From Streptomyces kaniharaensis (lineage in GTDB: Bacteria; Actinomycetota; Actinomycetes; Streptomycetales; Streptomycetaceae), in contig NZ_WBOF01000010.1 in NCBI RefSeq assembly GCF_009569385.1, positions 1 to 49,743 on the forward strand: 49,743 nucleotides of DNA, read 5' to 3'. The notes below the pieces were generated by a model, which saw only the letters and a program-made list of their open reading frames with translations, was not told where the DNA came from and made no database searches. A program made the translations under genes and the position numbers. Of this stretch, positions 38,698 through 49,575 are shown in pieces. The first letter of the stretch is position 1. Each line of letters opens with the position of its first letter.

Positions 38698-39603
38698 ATG
38701 GCGACGAACCTGCGGGGCCGCGAGGGGGCCCGGATCATCACCGCGCTGGAGACCATGTGGGCCGCGATCCAGGCCCGGCACCCTCACGTGCCGGACGCCG
38801 TGGTCATCACCGGCAGCGGCCTGCCCTCGAAGAAGAGCAAGGCGAAGCGCTCGGCGTACCAGAAGTACGGCCACCTCACCCCGGACCAGTGGGCCGACCC
38901 GGAGAACACCGGCCGCCGGCCGGAGCTGTTCGTGGCGGGTGAGCTGTTGGAACGCGGGGGCGAGGCCGTGCTGGAGACGATGCTGCACGAGGCCGCGCAC
39001 GGCATCGCGGTGACCCGGTCGATCGTTGACTGCAGCAGCGACGGACTCAGGTGGCACAACCGGAAGTTTGCGGAGCTGGCGCGCGAGGTGGGGCTGGAGC
39101 CGCCGAAGCGGGCCGCGCAGACGTACGGCTTCTCTGACGCTGTGCTGCTGCCGGCCACCGCGGCCGCGTACGCCTCGGCGATCCGGAAGCTGGAGGCTGC
39201 TCGACTGCCGTTCCTGGAGGGCGAGCCCTCCAAGCAGGAGGACCAGGAGCAGGCCGAGGAGGAGCCGAAGAAGAAGCGGACCTCCGGCAAGCGGTACCCG
39301 ATCGTGTGCCGCTGCACGCCGGAGCCCCGGCGCATGCAGGTGACCCCGAAGACCTACGGCAAGGGGACGAAGAGGGGCGCCATCCTGTGCGGGCTGTGCG
39401 GGTCGGAGTTCGCGCCCGAGAACGACGACGCGGCCGAGGCGTTCGATTCCTACGACGACGAGCCGGAGACCACCCAGGCGACCACGGAGGCCGTCCCGGT
39501 CGCGGTGCCGGCCGCCCGTACGGAGGAGCCTCCGTCGCCGCCGGAGGCGGACTCGGCGTGGGCGGGGGAGGAGCCGGAGCCCGAGTGGGCAGGTGAGGGC
39601 TGA
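38698..39603 (+). CDS. SprT-like zinc metalloprotease, copy 2
   Basis: The encoded protein is the same as at 3771-4676, with the dyad operator at 38662-38677 upstream. Confidence 0.8.
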   Translation: MATNLRGREGARIITALETMWAAIQARHPHVPDAVVITGSGLPSKKSKAKRSAYQKYGHLTPDQWADPENTGRRPELFVAGELLERGGEAVLETMLHEAAHGIAVTRSIVDCSSDGLRWHNRKFAELAREVGLEPPKRAAQTYGFSDAVLLPATAAAYASAIRKLEAARLPFLEGEPSKQEDQEQAEEEPKKKRTSGKRYPIVCRCTPEPRRMQVTPKTYGKGTKRGAILCGLCGSEFAPENDDAAEAFDSYDDEPETTQATTEAVPVAVPAARTEEPPSPPEADSAWAGEEPEPEWAGEG

Positions 39604-40503
39604 CCGTCAGCTCCACCGTGTGCATGGTGGGTTGGGGCCCCGTTCTGACGCTCGGCGTCGAGGGCGGGGCCCGGTCGTTTGCACCGTGTGCATGGTGGGT
39701 GTGGCGGGGGGCGGGGGTGGGGGCGCAGGCCCGCGCCGAGGGGTGGCTGGCCGCCGTCGAGGTGGGCGGTTCACACCGTGTCCACGGTGGGCGCAGTCGG
39801 GCCGACCGGCCCCGGTTCGGTGGGCAGGTTGCACCGTGTGCATGGTGGGTTGGGGCCCCGTTCTGACGCTCGGCGTCGAGGGCGGGGCCCGGTCGTTTGC
39901 ACCGTGTGCATGGTGGGCGTGGCGGGGGGCGGGGGTGGGGGCGCAGGCCCGCGCCGAGGGGTGGCTGGCCGCCGTCGAGGTGGGCGGTTCACACCGTGTC
40001 CACGGTGGGCGCAGTCGGGCCGACCGGCCCGGCGCCCCGGGGTGGGTGGTTGCGGTGGGTGAGGCGCGGCCCGCTGGCGCGGGGCCGGGCGGGGGTGGGG
40101 GCGGGTGCGTCGGCGCCGCGCCGACGCGGTGGGTTCGGTGGGCGGTTCACAGCATGTCCACGGTGGCTGCCGTCACGGCCGGCGGCCGGGTGGCTGATCA
40201 CCTCTTGTAACAGTGGCCCGCGTGCGCGGGCGGGCGTGCCGCGCCGTCGAGCCTGCCGCACGTCCGTGCTCGCGGCCGTTGGCCGTGGTTGCCGCAGGCG
40301 CCCGGTTGCTGTCCTGTACATGATGGTTTCTGACGTGTGATCATCTTTCCGCCTCCGGCCCGTCGTCCGTGCTGCCTCTCCCTGTCCTAGGTCTACTGTC
40401 CGTTGTGATCTTCCGCCGCTTACTTCCCGTCCCTGTGAGCTGATGGTGTGTCGTGCTGTGTTCCGTCCTCTTGTTCTTCAACACACCCTTGCATTGAAAT
40501 CCG
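39604..40503. other. Probable oriT repeat region, copy 2
   Basis: Same as 4677-5576, with the two 218-bp repeats beginning at 39614 and 39832. Confidence 0.65.
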
Positions 40504-43500
40504 ATGGACCGTACCGTGATCGTCATGACAGCGTCGGTGAGCTTCGGGTCGAGCCCGGACTACCTGCTGTCCTCTGTCGGTGCACGGTCAGATAACTACT
40601 ACTTGCAGGCCATTGACCAGGACGGCGAGCCGCCGGGGATCTGGGCCGGCAAGGGTGCCGCAGCGTTCGGACTCTCGGGTGAGGTCGACCCCGAGACCTT
40701 CCGGGAGATGTACACACATCTGATCGACCCTCGGGACATCGACAAGTTGCACAGCGTCACCGCCGAGCGGTGGGACGCCTATCGCAAGGCGCACCCCGAC
40801 CTGCAGCGCGGGACCGACGAGTACAAGGCGGCGAAGGCCGCGATCCGCAAGGAGGCGCTGGCCGAGTTCCGTCTGGGCTCACCGCTGCGGGACTACTCGA
40901 AGAGCACGCAGCGTAAGGTCGATGAGGCTGTCGAGAAGCTGGGGGAGCACGCGACTCCCGAGCAGAAGTGGGCCGCGGAGATGGGCGTGCGGCGCAACGC
41001 GACGCAGTCCAACACGTACGTCGACGTCACGTTCAGCGCCCCCAAGAGCTGGTCACTTCTGCACGCCGGTCTGCAGGTTCGGGCGGTCGAGGAGAGGCTG
41101 GCCGGGAACCACGAGCTGGCCGACGCGTACGCCGCTCAGGCGGAGCAGGTCTGGGAGGCGTTGAAGGAAGGCGCGGCCGCCGGCCTTGCCCACATGGAGG
41201 CCCAGGCCGGGTACACCAGGGAGGGCCGCTTCGCCAGCAAGAAGGGCGAAGCCTCGGTGGGCAAGCGGGTCGACGCGCACGAGCTGACCGCCGCCCAGTT
41301 CGCCCAGCACCTGAGCCGCGACGAGGACCCGCAGCTGCACATCCACACGGCGATCCTGAACCGCGTCGCGTACAAGTCCGTCGACCCGGTGACTGGTGAA
41401 GAGGTCACGAAGTGGGGTGCGCTGGACGGCAAGCTGATCCTGCGCGAGGCCAAGGCCGCCGGCCACCTCTTCGAGAAGGTGGCCGAGGAGTCGCTGACGC
41501 GACGGCTCGGTGTTCGATTCGAGATGCGCCCGGACGGCAAGGCCCGCGAGATCGTCGGCATCGAGGAGTCGCTGCGGGACCTGTACTCCAGCCGGCGCCG
41601 GGTGGTGACCGCCGGGGTCAAGGAGCTGGCCGACGCCTACGAGGCCAAGCACGGCGTGGCGCCGAAGGCCCACACGCTGGCGAAGATGGCCCAGTTCGTC
41701 ACCCTGCGGGACCGCAAGGTGAAGGACCACGACGGGGCCTCCCGCGAGGAGCTGCTGGAGCGTTGGGAGAGCGCCGCCAAGGAGAACCTGCAGACCACGC
41801 TGCGGGACGTGCCCGAGGCCGTCGCCCAGGCCGCCAGCGAGCGCGGCACGGCGCCGGAGGAGTTCGACCCGGCCGAGGTGGTGCGCAAGGCGATCGAGAC
41901 CGTGCAGTCCGAGCGTTCGACGTGGCAGCGTTCGCACCTGCAGGTTGAGATCATCCGGCAGCTGCCGGACTGCCTCGGCGGCCTGGACGTCGACCAGGTG
42001 ACCTCCCTGGTCAACGAGCTGACGGACTTCGCGCTGACCAACCCGGAGGAGTCCGGGCTGGTGGCGCTGGCCGCCCCGGAGCTGATCCCCATGCCGCGCT
42101 CGCTGCAGCTGGGCGACGGGACGCCGATCTACCAGGTCCCCGGCGCCGAGCAGTACGCGACCCGCGGCCACCTGGACACCGAGGAGCGGCTGCTGGAGGA
42201 CGCCCGCCTGGTGGGCGGTCCGGCGCTGACCGAAGAGCAGATCGAGCAGGCGCTGGTTGGCCGCGGGCTCAACGCCGGGCAGGAGGCCGCGTTCCGGGGC
42301 ATCCTCGGCGGAGGCCGCCAGGCGGACGTGCTGATCGGCCCGGCCGGCGCGGGGAAGTCGTACGTGGCGGCCGCGATCCACGACGCGTGGCGCGACACCG
42401 GGCGCTCGGTGATCGGCCTCACGACCTCCGAGCGGGCCGCCCGAGTGCTGGCCGGTGAAGGCGTCGAGCACGTCGCCAACTTGGCGATGTTCATCAACTC
42501 CAACAAGGCACTGGCCGAGGGCAAGACGTCTCCTGAGCTGGAGAAGTACCGGCTGCGGCCCGACCAGCTGGTGATGCTGGACGAGGCCGGTATGACCGAG
42601 ACCCACGTCATGGAGGAGGTCCGCCGACTCGTCCGCGAGGCCGGCGCCAAGCTGGTGTACGCCGGCGACTTCGCCCAGCTGACCTCCGTCGGCGCGGGCG
42701 GCATGCTCGCCGAACTGGCCACCCAGGCCGGGGTCCAGGTCTACGAGCTGGAGGAGGTCCGCCGCTTCAATGCGACGTGGGAGCGCGAGGCGTCGCTGCG
42801 GCTGCGCGAGGGCGACACCGAGGTTCTGACCGACTACGAGAACCGCGGCCGCCTGCTCGGCGGCGAGCGCGACGAGATGCTGACCGCCGCGTACCAGGAC
42901 TGGCTCGCCGACACGACGGCCGGCCACAACTCCCTGCTGATCGCCGTGTCCCAGCAGCAGGCCGATCAGCTGGCCGCGATGGCCCGGGCCGATCTCGTGC
43001 GCCTCGGCCGCGTCGAAGCGGACGGCGTCCACCTTGAGCTGCGCGGGATCACGATCGGTGTCGGCGACCAGATCCAGCTGCGGGAGATCAACCGCCAGGT
43101 CAAGAGCGCGACGGGTGACCGGTTCGCCGTCAACCGGGACGTAGTCCAGGTCACCCAGCGCAACAAGGACGGTTCGCTGGTCGTGCGCTACGACGACGGC
43201 GAGCTGATGTACCTCCCGGCCCACTACGTGCAGGACCACGTGGATCTGGCGTACGCCGGCACCGTGCACTCCAGCCAGGGCCGCACGGTCGACCGCTGCC
43301 GCGTGCTCACCGAGGGCGGGGACACCCGCGAGAGCCTGTACGTCGCGCTCACCCGAGGCAAGGACGGCAACTGGGCGTACGTGGTGACGGAGCGGAACAT
43401 CTCCGAGCTGGACGGCCCCGACGAGGTCGTGGTGGACGAGAAGTTCGCCGTGCTGGCCCAGGCGATGGAGACCTCCGGCGCCGAGCTGTCCGCTACCGCG

Positions 43501-45876
43501 GTGATCCGGCAGAACCTGCAGGAGTCCGTCAGCTTGGTGCGCTGGTCGTTCATCCTGGACGACCTGCAGACCGGGTACGCCGAGGAGCGGTACGGCCGAC
43601 TGATCCACGACACCCTCGGTGCCGAGAGGTATCGGGAGATCAGCGAGGACCCGGCATACGGGCCGTTGATCAGGCTGGCCCGGGCCGCCGAGGCCGCCGG
43701 CCACAACCCGGAGGCCCTGCTGCAGCAGTCCATGGCTGGCGACCTCTCCGACGCCCGCCACGTCGCCCGCGTGCTGCACTCCCGGCTGGAGCAGCAGATT
43801 GACGCCGCCGACCGCGCCCGCGTGCGGGCCGACGAGCGCGACGTGCGCCAGACCGTGCGCGCCCAGGAACTGGCCGCACCGGAGGTGACCGGGGCTGCCC
43901 AGCTGGCGCCGGTCGTCGCCGAGCGCCCCGAGCTGGTGATGGTCTACGACCCGCAGACCGGCGGGTGGGTTCAGCGCGAGGCCGAGGCCGCCCCGGCGGC
44001 CGCCGAGACGGCGGGCGAGACGCTGCCCGAGCAGCCCGTGGCGACGTGGGACTACGAGGCCGGCCAGTGGGTCCAGCAGGCCCGTGTCGAGGACGGCGTG
44101 GAGGTCGAGCCGGAGGACTGGCTGCTGGCCCCGCCCGCCCCGCAGGGGCTGGACCAGGCCGAGCTGCAGCCCGCGTACGGCCAGGAGGCCGAGCGCCCCC
44201 GCGTGTTCGACGCCGCCAGCGGTGAGTGGGTGGAGCTCACGATCGCCCAGGAGGAGGTCCCCAGCCCGTGGGCGGCCGTCGAGGACGCGTGGCTGGAGCA
44301 GCTGACCGCCGTCAACACCAGCATTGCCGTCCTGCACTCGGGTCAGGAAGAGCAGCGGCGAAGCGAGATCGCCGACGAGCGCCGGGCCGAGGCCCAGGAG
44401 CGCGCCCGCTGGCAGAGCCGGGTCGCGCAGATCCCGGGGGAGAAGGGCGACACCGCGCGGGCCGCCGCCGAGCTGATGGACGGCCGGCGCCTCCTGCTCG
44501 GCCAGGAGCTGGCCGACGCCGAAGAGCTGCCGCAGTGGGCGGCCCGCTCCCTCGGCCCGGTGCCGGACGTCGACCGGCCCGAGCAGCGAGAGCAGTGGAT
44601 CGAGCGGGCCGGCACCGTCGCGGCGTACCGCGAGGCCCACGGGTGGGACAGCGAGGTGGCCGCCATCGGCCCCCGCCCGGCCCGCGGAGCCGTCGACTAC
44701 CAGCAGGACTGGGACCAGGCGTTCCGCGCCCTCGGCGAGCCCGAAGAGCGGATGGAGCTGGTCGGGGCGACCGACGCCCAGCTGCGCGAGCTGGTCGACC
44801 GCTACGAGCGGGAGGAGGCGTGGGCACCCGCGCACGTCGCCCCGCAGCTGCGGACCACCCACCAGTCGATCCAGCGGCTGGAGCGCGAGGAGGCCCAGCG
44901 CCAGATCGCCCTGCTGGAGGCGACCGACGAGGCCGCCCGCGAGGAACTGCAGCGCCAGGCCCAGGCCGCCGCCGAGGAGCTGGCCGAGCTGCGGTCGCGT
45001 ACCGCCGCGCTGGAGGAGATCCACGGCGTACGGGGCGACTGGCACGAGCACACCGAGGAGACGCGCGAGCGCGCGCAGGAGGCCCGCCGCCTGCTGGAGC
45101 TGCGCGAGGCCGTCGAGCCCGAGCTGGAGCTGGAGCAGTTCGCGGCCGACGAGTGGGACATGGTCGAGCCGGAGGCCGAGTTCGCGCCGGAGGCGGAGTT
45201 CTCCCCGTTCGACGACGGCGAGTGGCAGATGACCGAGCCGGAGGCCGAGTTGGAGGTGCCGGCCGACGTCGAGGCGGAGCACGACGTCCACCAGGACGTC
45301 GCCGAGCCCGTCCCCGTCGAAGAGCCGGAGCTGGCCGACGAGTTCCAGCCCTACCAGTGGGAGAGCGCCAAACCGGCGCCGGAGCCCGAGCCGGAGGCCG
45401 AGTTGGCGGCGCCGGCCGACGTCGAGGCGGAGCACGACGTCCACCAGGACGTCGCCGAGGCCGGGCACCAGGACGTGGCGGACGTTCAGCCGCAGGCCGG
45501 CGGGCCGTCGTTCGCCGAGCAGTCGGAGACCCTGCGCCGCTACCACGAGGAGCTGCTGCTGGGCCAGGCCGCCGAGGAGCCCGCGGCGGCTGTCAGCGCG
45601 CCCCAGGAGGCCGTGCTGACAGCCGAGGTGGAGGCCGAGCCGGTGCTGGCCGGGGAAGGGCTGCACGACGCCCTCCTGCAGGCCCGCGAAGCCCGGGGCA
45701 TCCTGGACGACCGCGCCGCCTACCAGGACCAGGTGGTGGCCGAGGCCCGCGCCGCGATAGGAGAGCTGCAGGCCGGGCGCGACGCGGCCGAGGCCGTGCG
45801 CGAGGTGCCGCCCCCGAGCGTCCCCGCCCAGCCCGTCCCGGTGGTCGAGGCCCCGCAGATCCAGATCCAGCTCTAG
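40504..45876 (+). CDS. traA: MobF-family conjugative relaxase-helicase, copy 2
   Basis: The encoded protein is the same as at 5577-10949 (1790 aa). The alternative start corresponding to 5598 is at 40525. Confidence 0.95.
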   Translation: MDRTVIVMTASVSFGSSPDYLLSSVGARSDNYYLQAIDQDGEPPGIWAGKGAAAFGLSGEVDPETFREMYTHLIDPRDIDKLHSVTAERWDAYRKAHPDLQRGTDEYKAAKAAIRKEALAEFRLGSPLRDYSKSTQRKVDEAVEKLGEHATPEQKWAAEMGVRRNATQSNTYVDVTFSAPKSWSLLHAGLQVRAVEERLAGNHELADAYAAQAEQVWEALKEGAAAGLAHMEAQAGYTREGRFASKKGEASVGKRVDAHELTAAQFAQHLSRDEDPQLHIHTAILNRVAYKSVDPVTGEEVTKWGALDGKLILREAKAAGHLFEKVAEESLTRRLGVRFEMRPDGKAREIVGIEESLRDLYSSRRRVVTAGVKELADAYEAKHGVAPKAHTLAKMAQFVTLRDRKVKDHDGASREELLERWESAAKENLQTTLRDVPEAVAQAASERGTAPEEFDPAEVVRKAIETVQSERSTWQRSHLQVEIIRQLPDCLGGLDVDQVTSLVNELTDFALTNPEESGLVALAAPELIPMPRSLQLGDGTPIYQVPGAEQYATRGHLDTEERLLEDARLVGGPALTEEQIEQALVGRGLNAGQEAAFRGILGGGRQADVLIGPAGAGKSYVAAAIHDAWRDTGRSVIGLTTSERAARVLAGEGVEHVANLAMFINSNKALAEGKTSPELEKYRLRPDQLVMLDEAGMTETHVMEEVRRLVREAGAKLVYAGDFAQLTSVGAGGMLAELATQAGVQVYELEEVRRFNATWEREASLRLREGDTEVLTDYENRGRLLGGERDEMLTAAYQDWLADTTAGHNSLLIAVSQQQADQLAAMARADLVRLGRVEADGVHLELRGITIGVGDQIQLREINRQVKSATGDRFAVNRDVVQVTQRNKDGSLVVRYDDGELMYLPAHYVQDHVDLAYAGTVHSSQGRTVDRCRVLTEGGDTRESLYVALTRGKDGNWAYVVTERNISELDGPDEVVVDEKFAVLAQAMETSGAELSATAVIRQNLQESVSLVRWSFILDDLQTGYAEERYGRLIHDTLGAERYREISEDPAYGPLIRLARAAEAAGHNPEALLQQSMAGDLSDARHVARVLHSRLEQQIDAADRARVRADERDVRQTVRAQELAAPEVTGAAQLAPVVAERPELVMVYDPQTGGWVQREAEAAPAAAETAGETLPEQPVATWDYEAGQWVQQARVEDGVEVEPEDWLLAPPAPQGLDQAELQPAYGQEAERPRVFDAASGEWVELTIAQEEVPSPWAAVEDAWLEQLTAVNTSIAVLHSGQEEQRRSEIADERRAEAQERARWQSRVAQIPGEKGDTARAAAELMDGRRLLLGQELADAEELPQWAARSLGPVPDVDRPEQREQWIERAGTVAAYREAHGWDSEVAAIGPRPARGAVDYQQDWDQAFRALGEPEERMELVGATDAQLRELVDRYEREEAWAPAHVAPQLRTTHQSIQRLEREEAQRQIALLEATDEAAREELQRQAQAAAEELAELRSRTAALEEIHGVRGDWHEHTEETRERAQEARRLLELREAVEPELELEQFAADEWDMVEPEAEFAPEAEFSPFDDGEWQMTEPEAELEVPADVEAEHDVHQDVAEPVPVEEPELADEFQPYQWESAKPAPEPEPEAELAAPADVEAEHDVHQDVAEAGHQDVADVQPQAGGPSFAEQSETLRRYHEELLLGQAAEEPAAAVSAPQEAVLTAEVEAEPVLAGEGLHDALLQAREARGILDDRAAYQDQVVAEARAAIGELQAGRDAAEAVREVPPPSVPAQPVPVVEAPQIQIQL

Positions 45877-45922
45877 CCGGACCCGTACGGGGCCCGGCAC
45901 CCGGGCGACCAGCGGAGGAAGC

Positions 45923-46138
45923 GTGTCCAGCAGGCCCATTGACCGCCCGTTCGCTTGGCACCGCGCGAGCGGCACCGCGACCTGCCGCCGCTGCAGGTCG
46001 GGCGTCGTTGGGCTGGCCGACGTCGCCGAGGCCGCCCGGTGGCACGCCGTCCACCGCAGCGGCTGCACACCGCCGAGCACGTCGGGCGCCAAGGTGCTCG
46101 ACTTCACCGGGAGGCTGGCCAGCCGCACCGCCAGGTGA
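45923..46138 (+). CDS. 71-aa small zinc-binding protein, copy 2
   Basis: Same as 10996-11211. Confidence 0.65.
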   Translation: MSSRPIDRPFAWHRASGTATCRRCRSGVVGLADVAEAARWHAVHRSGCTPPSTSGAKVLDFTGRLASRTAR

Positions 46139-46215
46139 CCCAGCACGGGTGAACGGCCCGTTCGCGCTGCTGTGCGCTCTGTCCCTGTCGGAGGAGATCG
46201 GGCTACCGTCTAGCC

Positions 46216-46725
46216 ATGGTGAGTAATGGCTGGTCCCGAGTCCATGTCCCGGTGCCGCCGGCGGTGGCGCCCTACACCGTGCCGGGCGGGGCGGGCGTGC
46301 CGCCCATGCCCTCCGCGCCCCCGGCCGTCCCCCTGCCCACCGGGGTGCCCGAGGTCGTCATCCGCTCCCGCGCCGAGCTGGAGCAGCTTCGCGACGACGC
46401 CCGCCAGGAGCTGGCCGCCACGGAGGAGAGCTTCCGCGCGATGTGGTTGGACCCGCGCCACCGGGGCGAAGGACTGACCGGCGTGCTCAACGCCGTGCTG
46501 TGGCTGCTCGGCGAGCGACCGCTGGCGCCGATGAGCAACGAGGTCGAGGACAGCCCGCTGCCGGTGACCCGGTCGATCGGGCGGGAGCAGATCCACGCCG
46601 AGGACAGGGTGTTCGGGCGGGCGTGGCGCGAGGAACGCACCGAGTGGTACGCCGGCGGTGTGCTGCGGACGCTGGAGTGGTCGCACATCCAGGGCCGGGA
46701 CCGGCCGATCTCCGAGAGCTTCTAG
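46216..46725 (+). CDS. 169-aa hypothetical protein, copy 2
   Basis: Same as 11289-11798, followed by the palindromic terminator at 46740-46777. Confidence 0.6.
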   Translation: MVSNGWSRVHVPVPPAVAPYTVPGGAGVPPMPSAPPAVPLPTGVPEVVIRSRAELEQLRDDARQELAATEESFRAMWLDPRHRGEGLTGVLNAVLWLLGERPLAPMSNEVEDSPLPVTRSIGREQIHAEDRVFGRAWREERTEWYAGGVLRTLEWSHIQGRDRPISESF

Positions 46726-46739
46726 CAGCGGAAACGACA

Positions 46740-46777
46740 GAGAGGGGCGGGGAACCGATCGGTTCCCCGCCCCTCTC
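46740..46777. terminator. Bidirectional terminator, copy 2
   Basis: Same 38-bp perfect palindrome as 11813-11850. Confidence 0.9.
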
Positions 46778-46793
46778 GCGTGTGGTCCGGGCG

Positions 46794-47486
46794 TCAGCCG
46801 CCGGTCGACCCCGCGGCCGCCCGAGCGCGTTCGTCCTGCTCCGCCTTCTCCCGGGCCTGCATGGCGAGCACCCTCCCGTTGATCTCCTGCTGTTCGGCGT
46901 CCAGGTTGATCGGCCGGTCCGGCTCGAACGGCTCGACGTGCTGCTGAGCCGAACGGCACTCGTCCAGAGCCGACTTGAGATCCTTGAGGATCAGGGGCTT
47001 CCACCTCACCAGCCACTCGGACTGCCGCAGCGGAGAGGCGTCCGCCTCGGTGTGGGCCCAGTGCCACATCCCGCACAGCGCGCCGAGCAGGTGCACCACG
47101 TCCCCGTGCTTGAGCCAGCAGGGTTCCATGTGGGCGGCGTACTCCGCCGGGAAGTAGCGGCGCCAGTAGGTCTCCCGCCAGTGTACGAGGTGGTTCAGCG
47201 CGGCGTACATCTGCTCGGCGTTCATCGCCGACCAGTTCCACAGCGGGGTCTGCGTGCCCTCCCGGTGGGCCAGGCCCTGCAGAATCCGGCTCATCTCGAT
47301 GACCTTGCCGGGCAGGTCGATCTCTTCCATGGTGGTCAGCCGGGCGTCCACCTTGGTGACGTGCGAGGCAGCGTCGTTGACCTTGCGGTTGACCACGTCG
47401 ATCATCCCGACCAGCCGCCGCTCGGCGGGGTCGGTGACCTTCGCGGTCGGCTTGAGCCGGAGGTCCGGGCGTTCGTCGGTGCTCAT
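46794..47486 (-). CDS. DUF4913-like protein, copy 2
   Basis: The encoded protein is the same as at 11867-12559 (230 aa). Confidence 0.6.
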   Translation of the reverse strand: MSTDERPDLRLKPTAKVTDPAERRLVGMIDVVNRKVNDAASHVTKVDARLTTMEEIDLPGKVIEMSRILQGLAHREGTQTPLWNWSAMNAEQMYAALNHLVHWRETYWRRYFPAEYAAHMEPCWLKHGDVVHLLGALCGMWHWAHTEADASPLRQSEWLVRWKPLILKDLKSALDECRSAQQHVEPFEPDRPINLDAEQQEINGRVLAMQAREKAEQDERARAAAGSTGG

Positions 47487-47518
47487 CAGCGGTTCTTTCG
47501 TGCTCGACGGGGCGGAGG

Positions 47519-49575
47519 CTACCAGGGCAGGGTGCCGTCACCGACAGCACGGCGGCGCGGCTGCTCGGCGGGCGCCTCGGCCGGCGCGGCGGCGGGCTGC
47601 TGGGCGGGGATCTCCGGCGAGTAGTTCGGCAGCGGCGGCGGGAAGACCACGGTGGCCGCGGGGGCGGGCTGCTGGACCGGCGGGGCCGCCGGAGTTGGCA
47701 CGGGCATGGCCGGCGGGGCGCTCGGCATCACGGGGGCGGGGACCGGGACCGGCTGCTTCACCAGGTCGACCGTGCCCTGCTTCGCAGCCAGCTTCTGCTC
47801 CTTGCGCTGCAGCTTGAGCGCCTTCTTCTCCTCCCGCAGCGACTCCTTGACGTCCTTGCGCTTCCAGGTCGGCAGGTACGTGACCTTGATCGGGGCGACG
47901 GCGCGGTGCAGGTAGAGGCCGTTGCCGACCTTCATCTCCCGGATGTCCTTGGGGGGCATGATCCTGATGCGGCGGATGCTGTGACTCTCGGTCGGCTTGC
48001 CGTCCTTGTCCTTGCTGACGCTGACCACGGTCTGGTCGGCGTCGCCCACCAGCATGGAGAGGTCTTCCAGGTCGGAGGGGACCGTCAGGCCGCCCAGCAC
48101 CAGCTTGTTGCAGTTGTTGTAGATGGTCTGGGCTGCCGTGCGGCCCCAGCGTTCGTCCAGCTGGGAGCGGGACTGGGCGCTGATCTCCATGTGGATGTTC
48201 CATCCGCCGGCGTCGGAGGTCCAACGGTGGATCGGCAGCGGGCAGATGATGGCAGCTTCGTCGAGGATGAAGCGGATGTACGGGTCGAGGCGGCCGCCGG
48301 CGCGCTTGGCCCACTCCTTGGACTCTTCGTAGACCTCCGCCACCAGGCAGGAGTACAGCGGGGCGATCGAGCCGCGGTCGCGGTCCTCGCCCATCAGGTA
48401 GAGGGTGCCCTGCGTGGCCAGCAGCTCGTACGGGCTGAACTCCGGCTCACCCGGGGCCGGGAGGACGATCTGCGCGACCGTGGGCACCGACATGAAGTCC
48501 AACGTCGGCGCGAGGCTCATGTAGACGCCGGCCGCGGTCTTGTCCGGAGCGTTCATCTCCTGCTCCAGGGAGTCGATCCACAGCTGGGGGACGCGGTGGG
48601 CGTTCCCCTTCATGATCCGCAGCGGCTCCCCGTTGTTGGGGTCCGAGACCCAGCGCGCGACGTCCAGGAGGGTGCCGCCCTTGAGCGCGGCCGCCATCAT
48701 CAGGTTGCGCAGGAGCGTGAAGGAGTGGCTGTCCCAGAAGCTCTGGTTGGCCATGGCCTCACCCTTGGCCGAGGCCGAGAGCATGTACCCGGCCCGCCGG
48801 ATGGCGATCGTCGGGTTCTCGCAGCCCCTCACCGGGTTCCACTTGATGGTGTTGGGCACGCCTTCCAGGTCGCTGTTGAACACCCAGACCGGCCGGCCGT
48901 CCCGGCGACGGAGCACGTGCGTCAGCTTGTACAGGTCGGCGCGGGTCGAGGTCGCGACCACCGCCCCGGCCGCGTCGATCAACTGACCGCCCAACCACGC
49001 CGACTTGCCCGCACGCGGCGGCGCGAAGATCAGGACCGTGTCCTCACAGGCGATGTACACTGCTTCTTCCAGATCGCGTCCGTGCCCAGCTGAGTGCCCA
49101 GGTCGAGGGCGGTCGGCCGGACGCCGGAGCCCACCAGGGAGGGCCGCAGGTCCGCGACGCGGTTCAGCAGCTGACGCTCGCCCAGGGTCTCGTTGACCTC
49201 CCGGTCAGTGGCGAACCCGGTGCCCTTGGGCAACGGGAGCGCGCGGGCGTTGCCCTCGGTGACCTGCTTCTTCAAGTGCATGTAGCCGTACCCGAGCCCG
49301 CCGACCGCGAGCCCGACCGCGGTGAACCAGTGGCCGGGCAGCGCGTCCACGAAGTGGCCGAGGAGGTTCAGCGAGTCCCCCACGGACGGCCCGGGGCACC
49401 TTGGTGCCGGGGACGCCGGCGCCGAGGGCGCGGTGGAGGGTCCGGCCGCGCCGACCATCAGGGGCATGCCGCCCAGCGCCGCCAGCCCGATGCGCTTGGT
49501 CGAGCAGCAGTCGTCGCCGTACTCGGCGGTGTCGTTGTCGGTCGTCTCGGTAGTCTTCTCGGTGCGGGACAACAT
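47519..49575 (-). CDS. VirD4/TraG-type coupling protein, copy 2 (different frameshift)
   Basis: The C-terminal 513 residues, including Walker A APPRAGKS and Walker B ILDEAA, are open from 49060 to 47519, where copy 1 is broken. One A is missing at about 49060 (GTACACTGC versus GTACAACTGC at 14130). This cuts off the N-terminal 172 codons, which are open in copy 1. Two compensating indels at about 49395-49415 also change PGTKVPGP to PAPRCPGP. Combining the good parts of both copies gives an uninterrupted 685-aa protein. Confidence 0.85.
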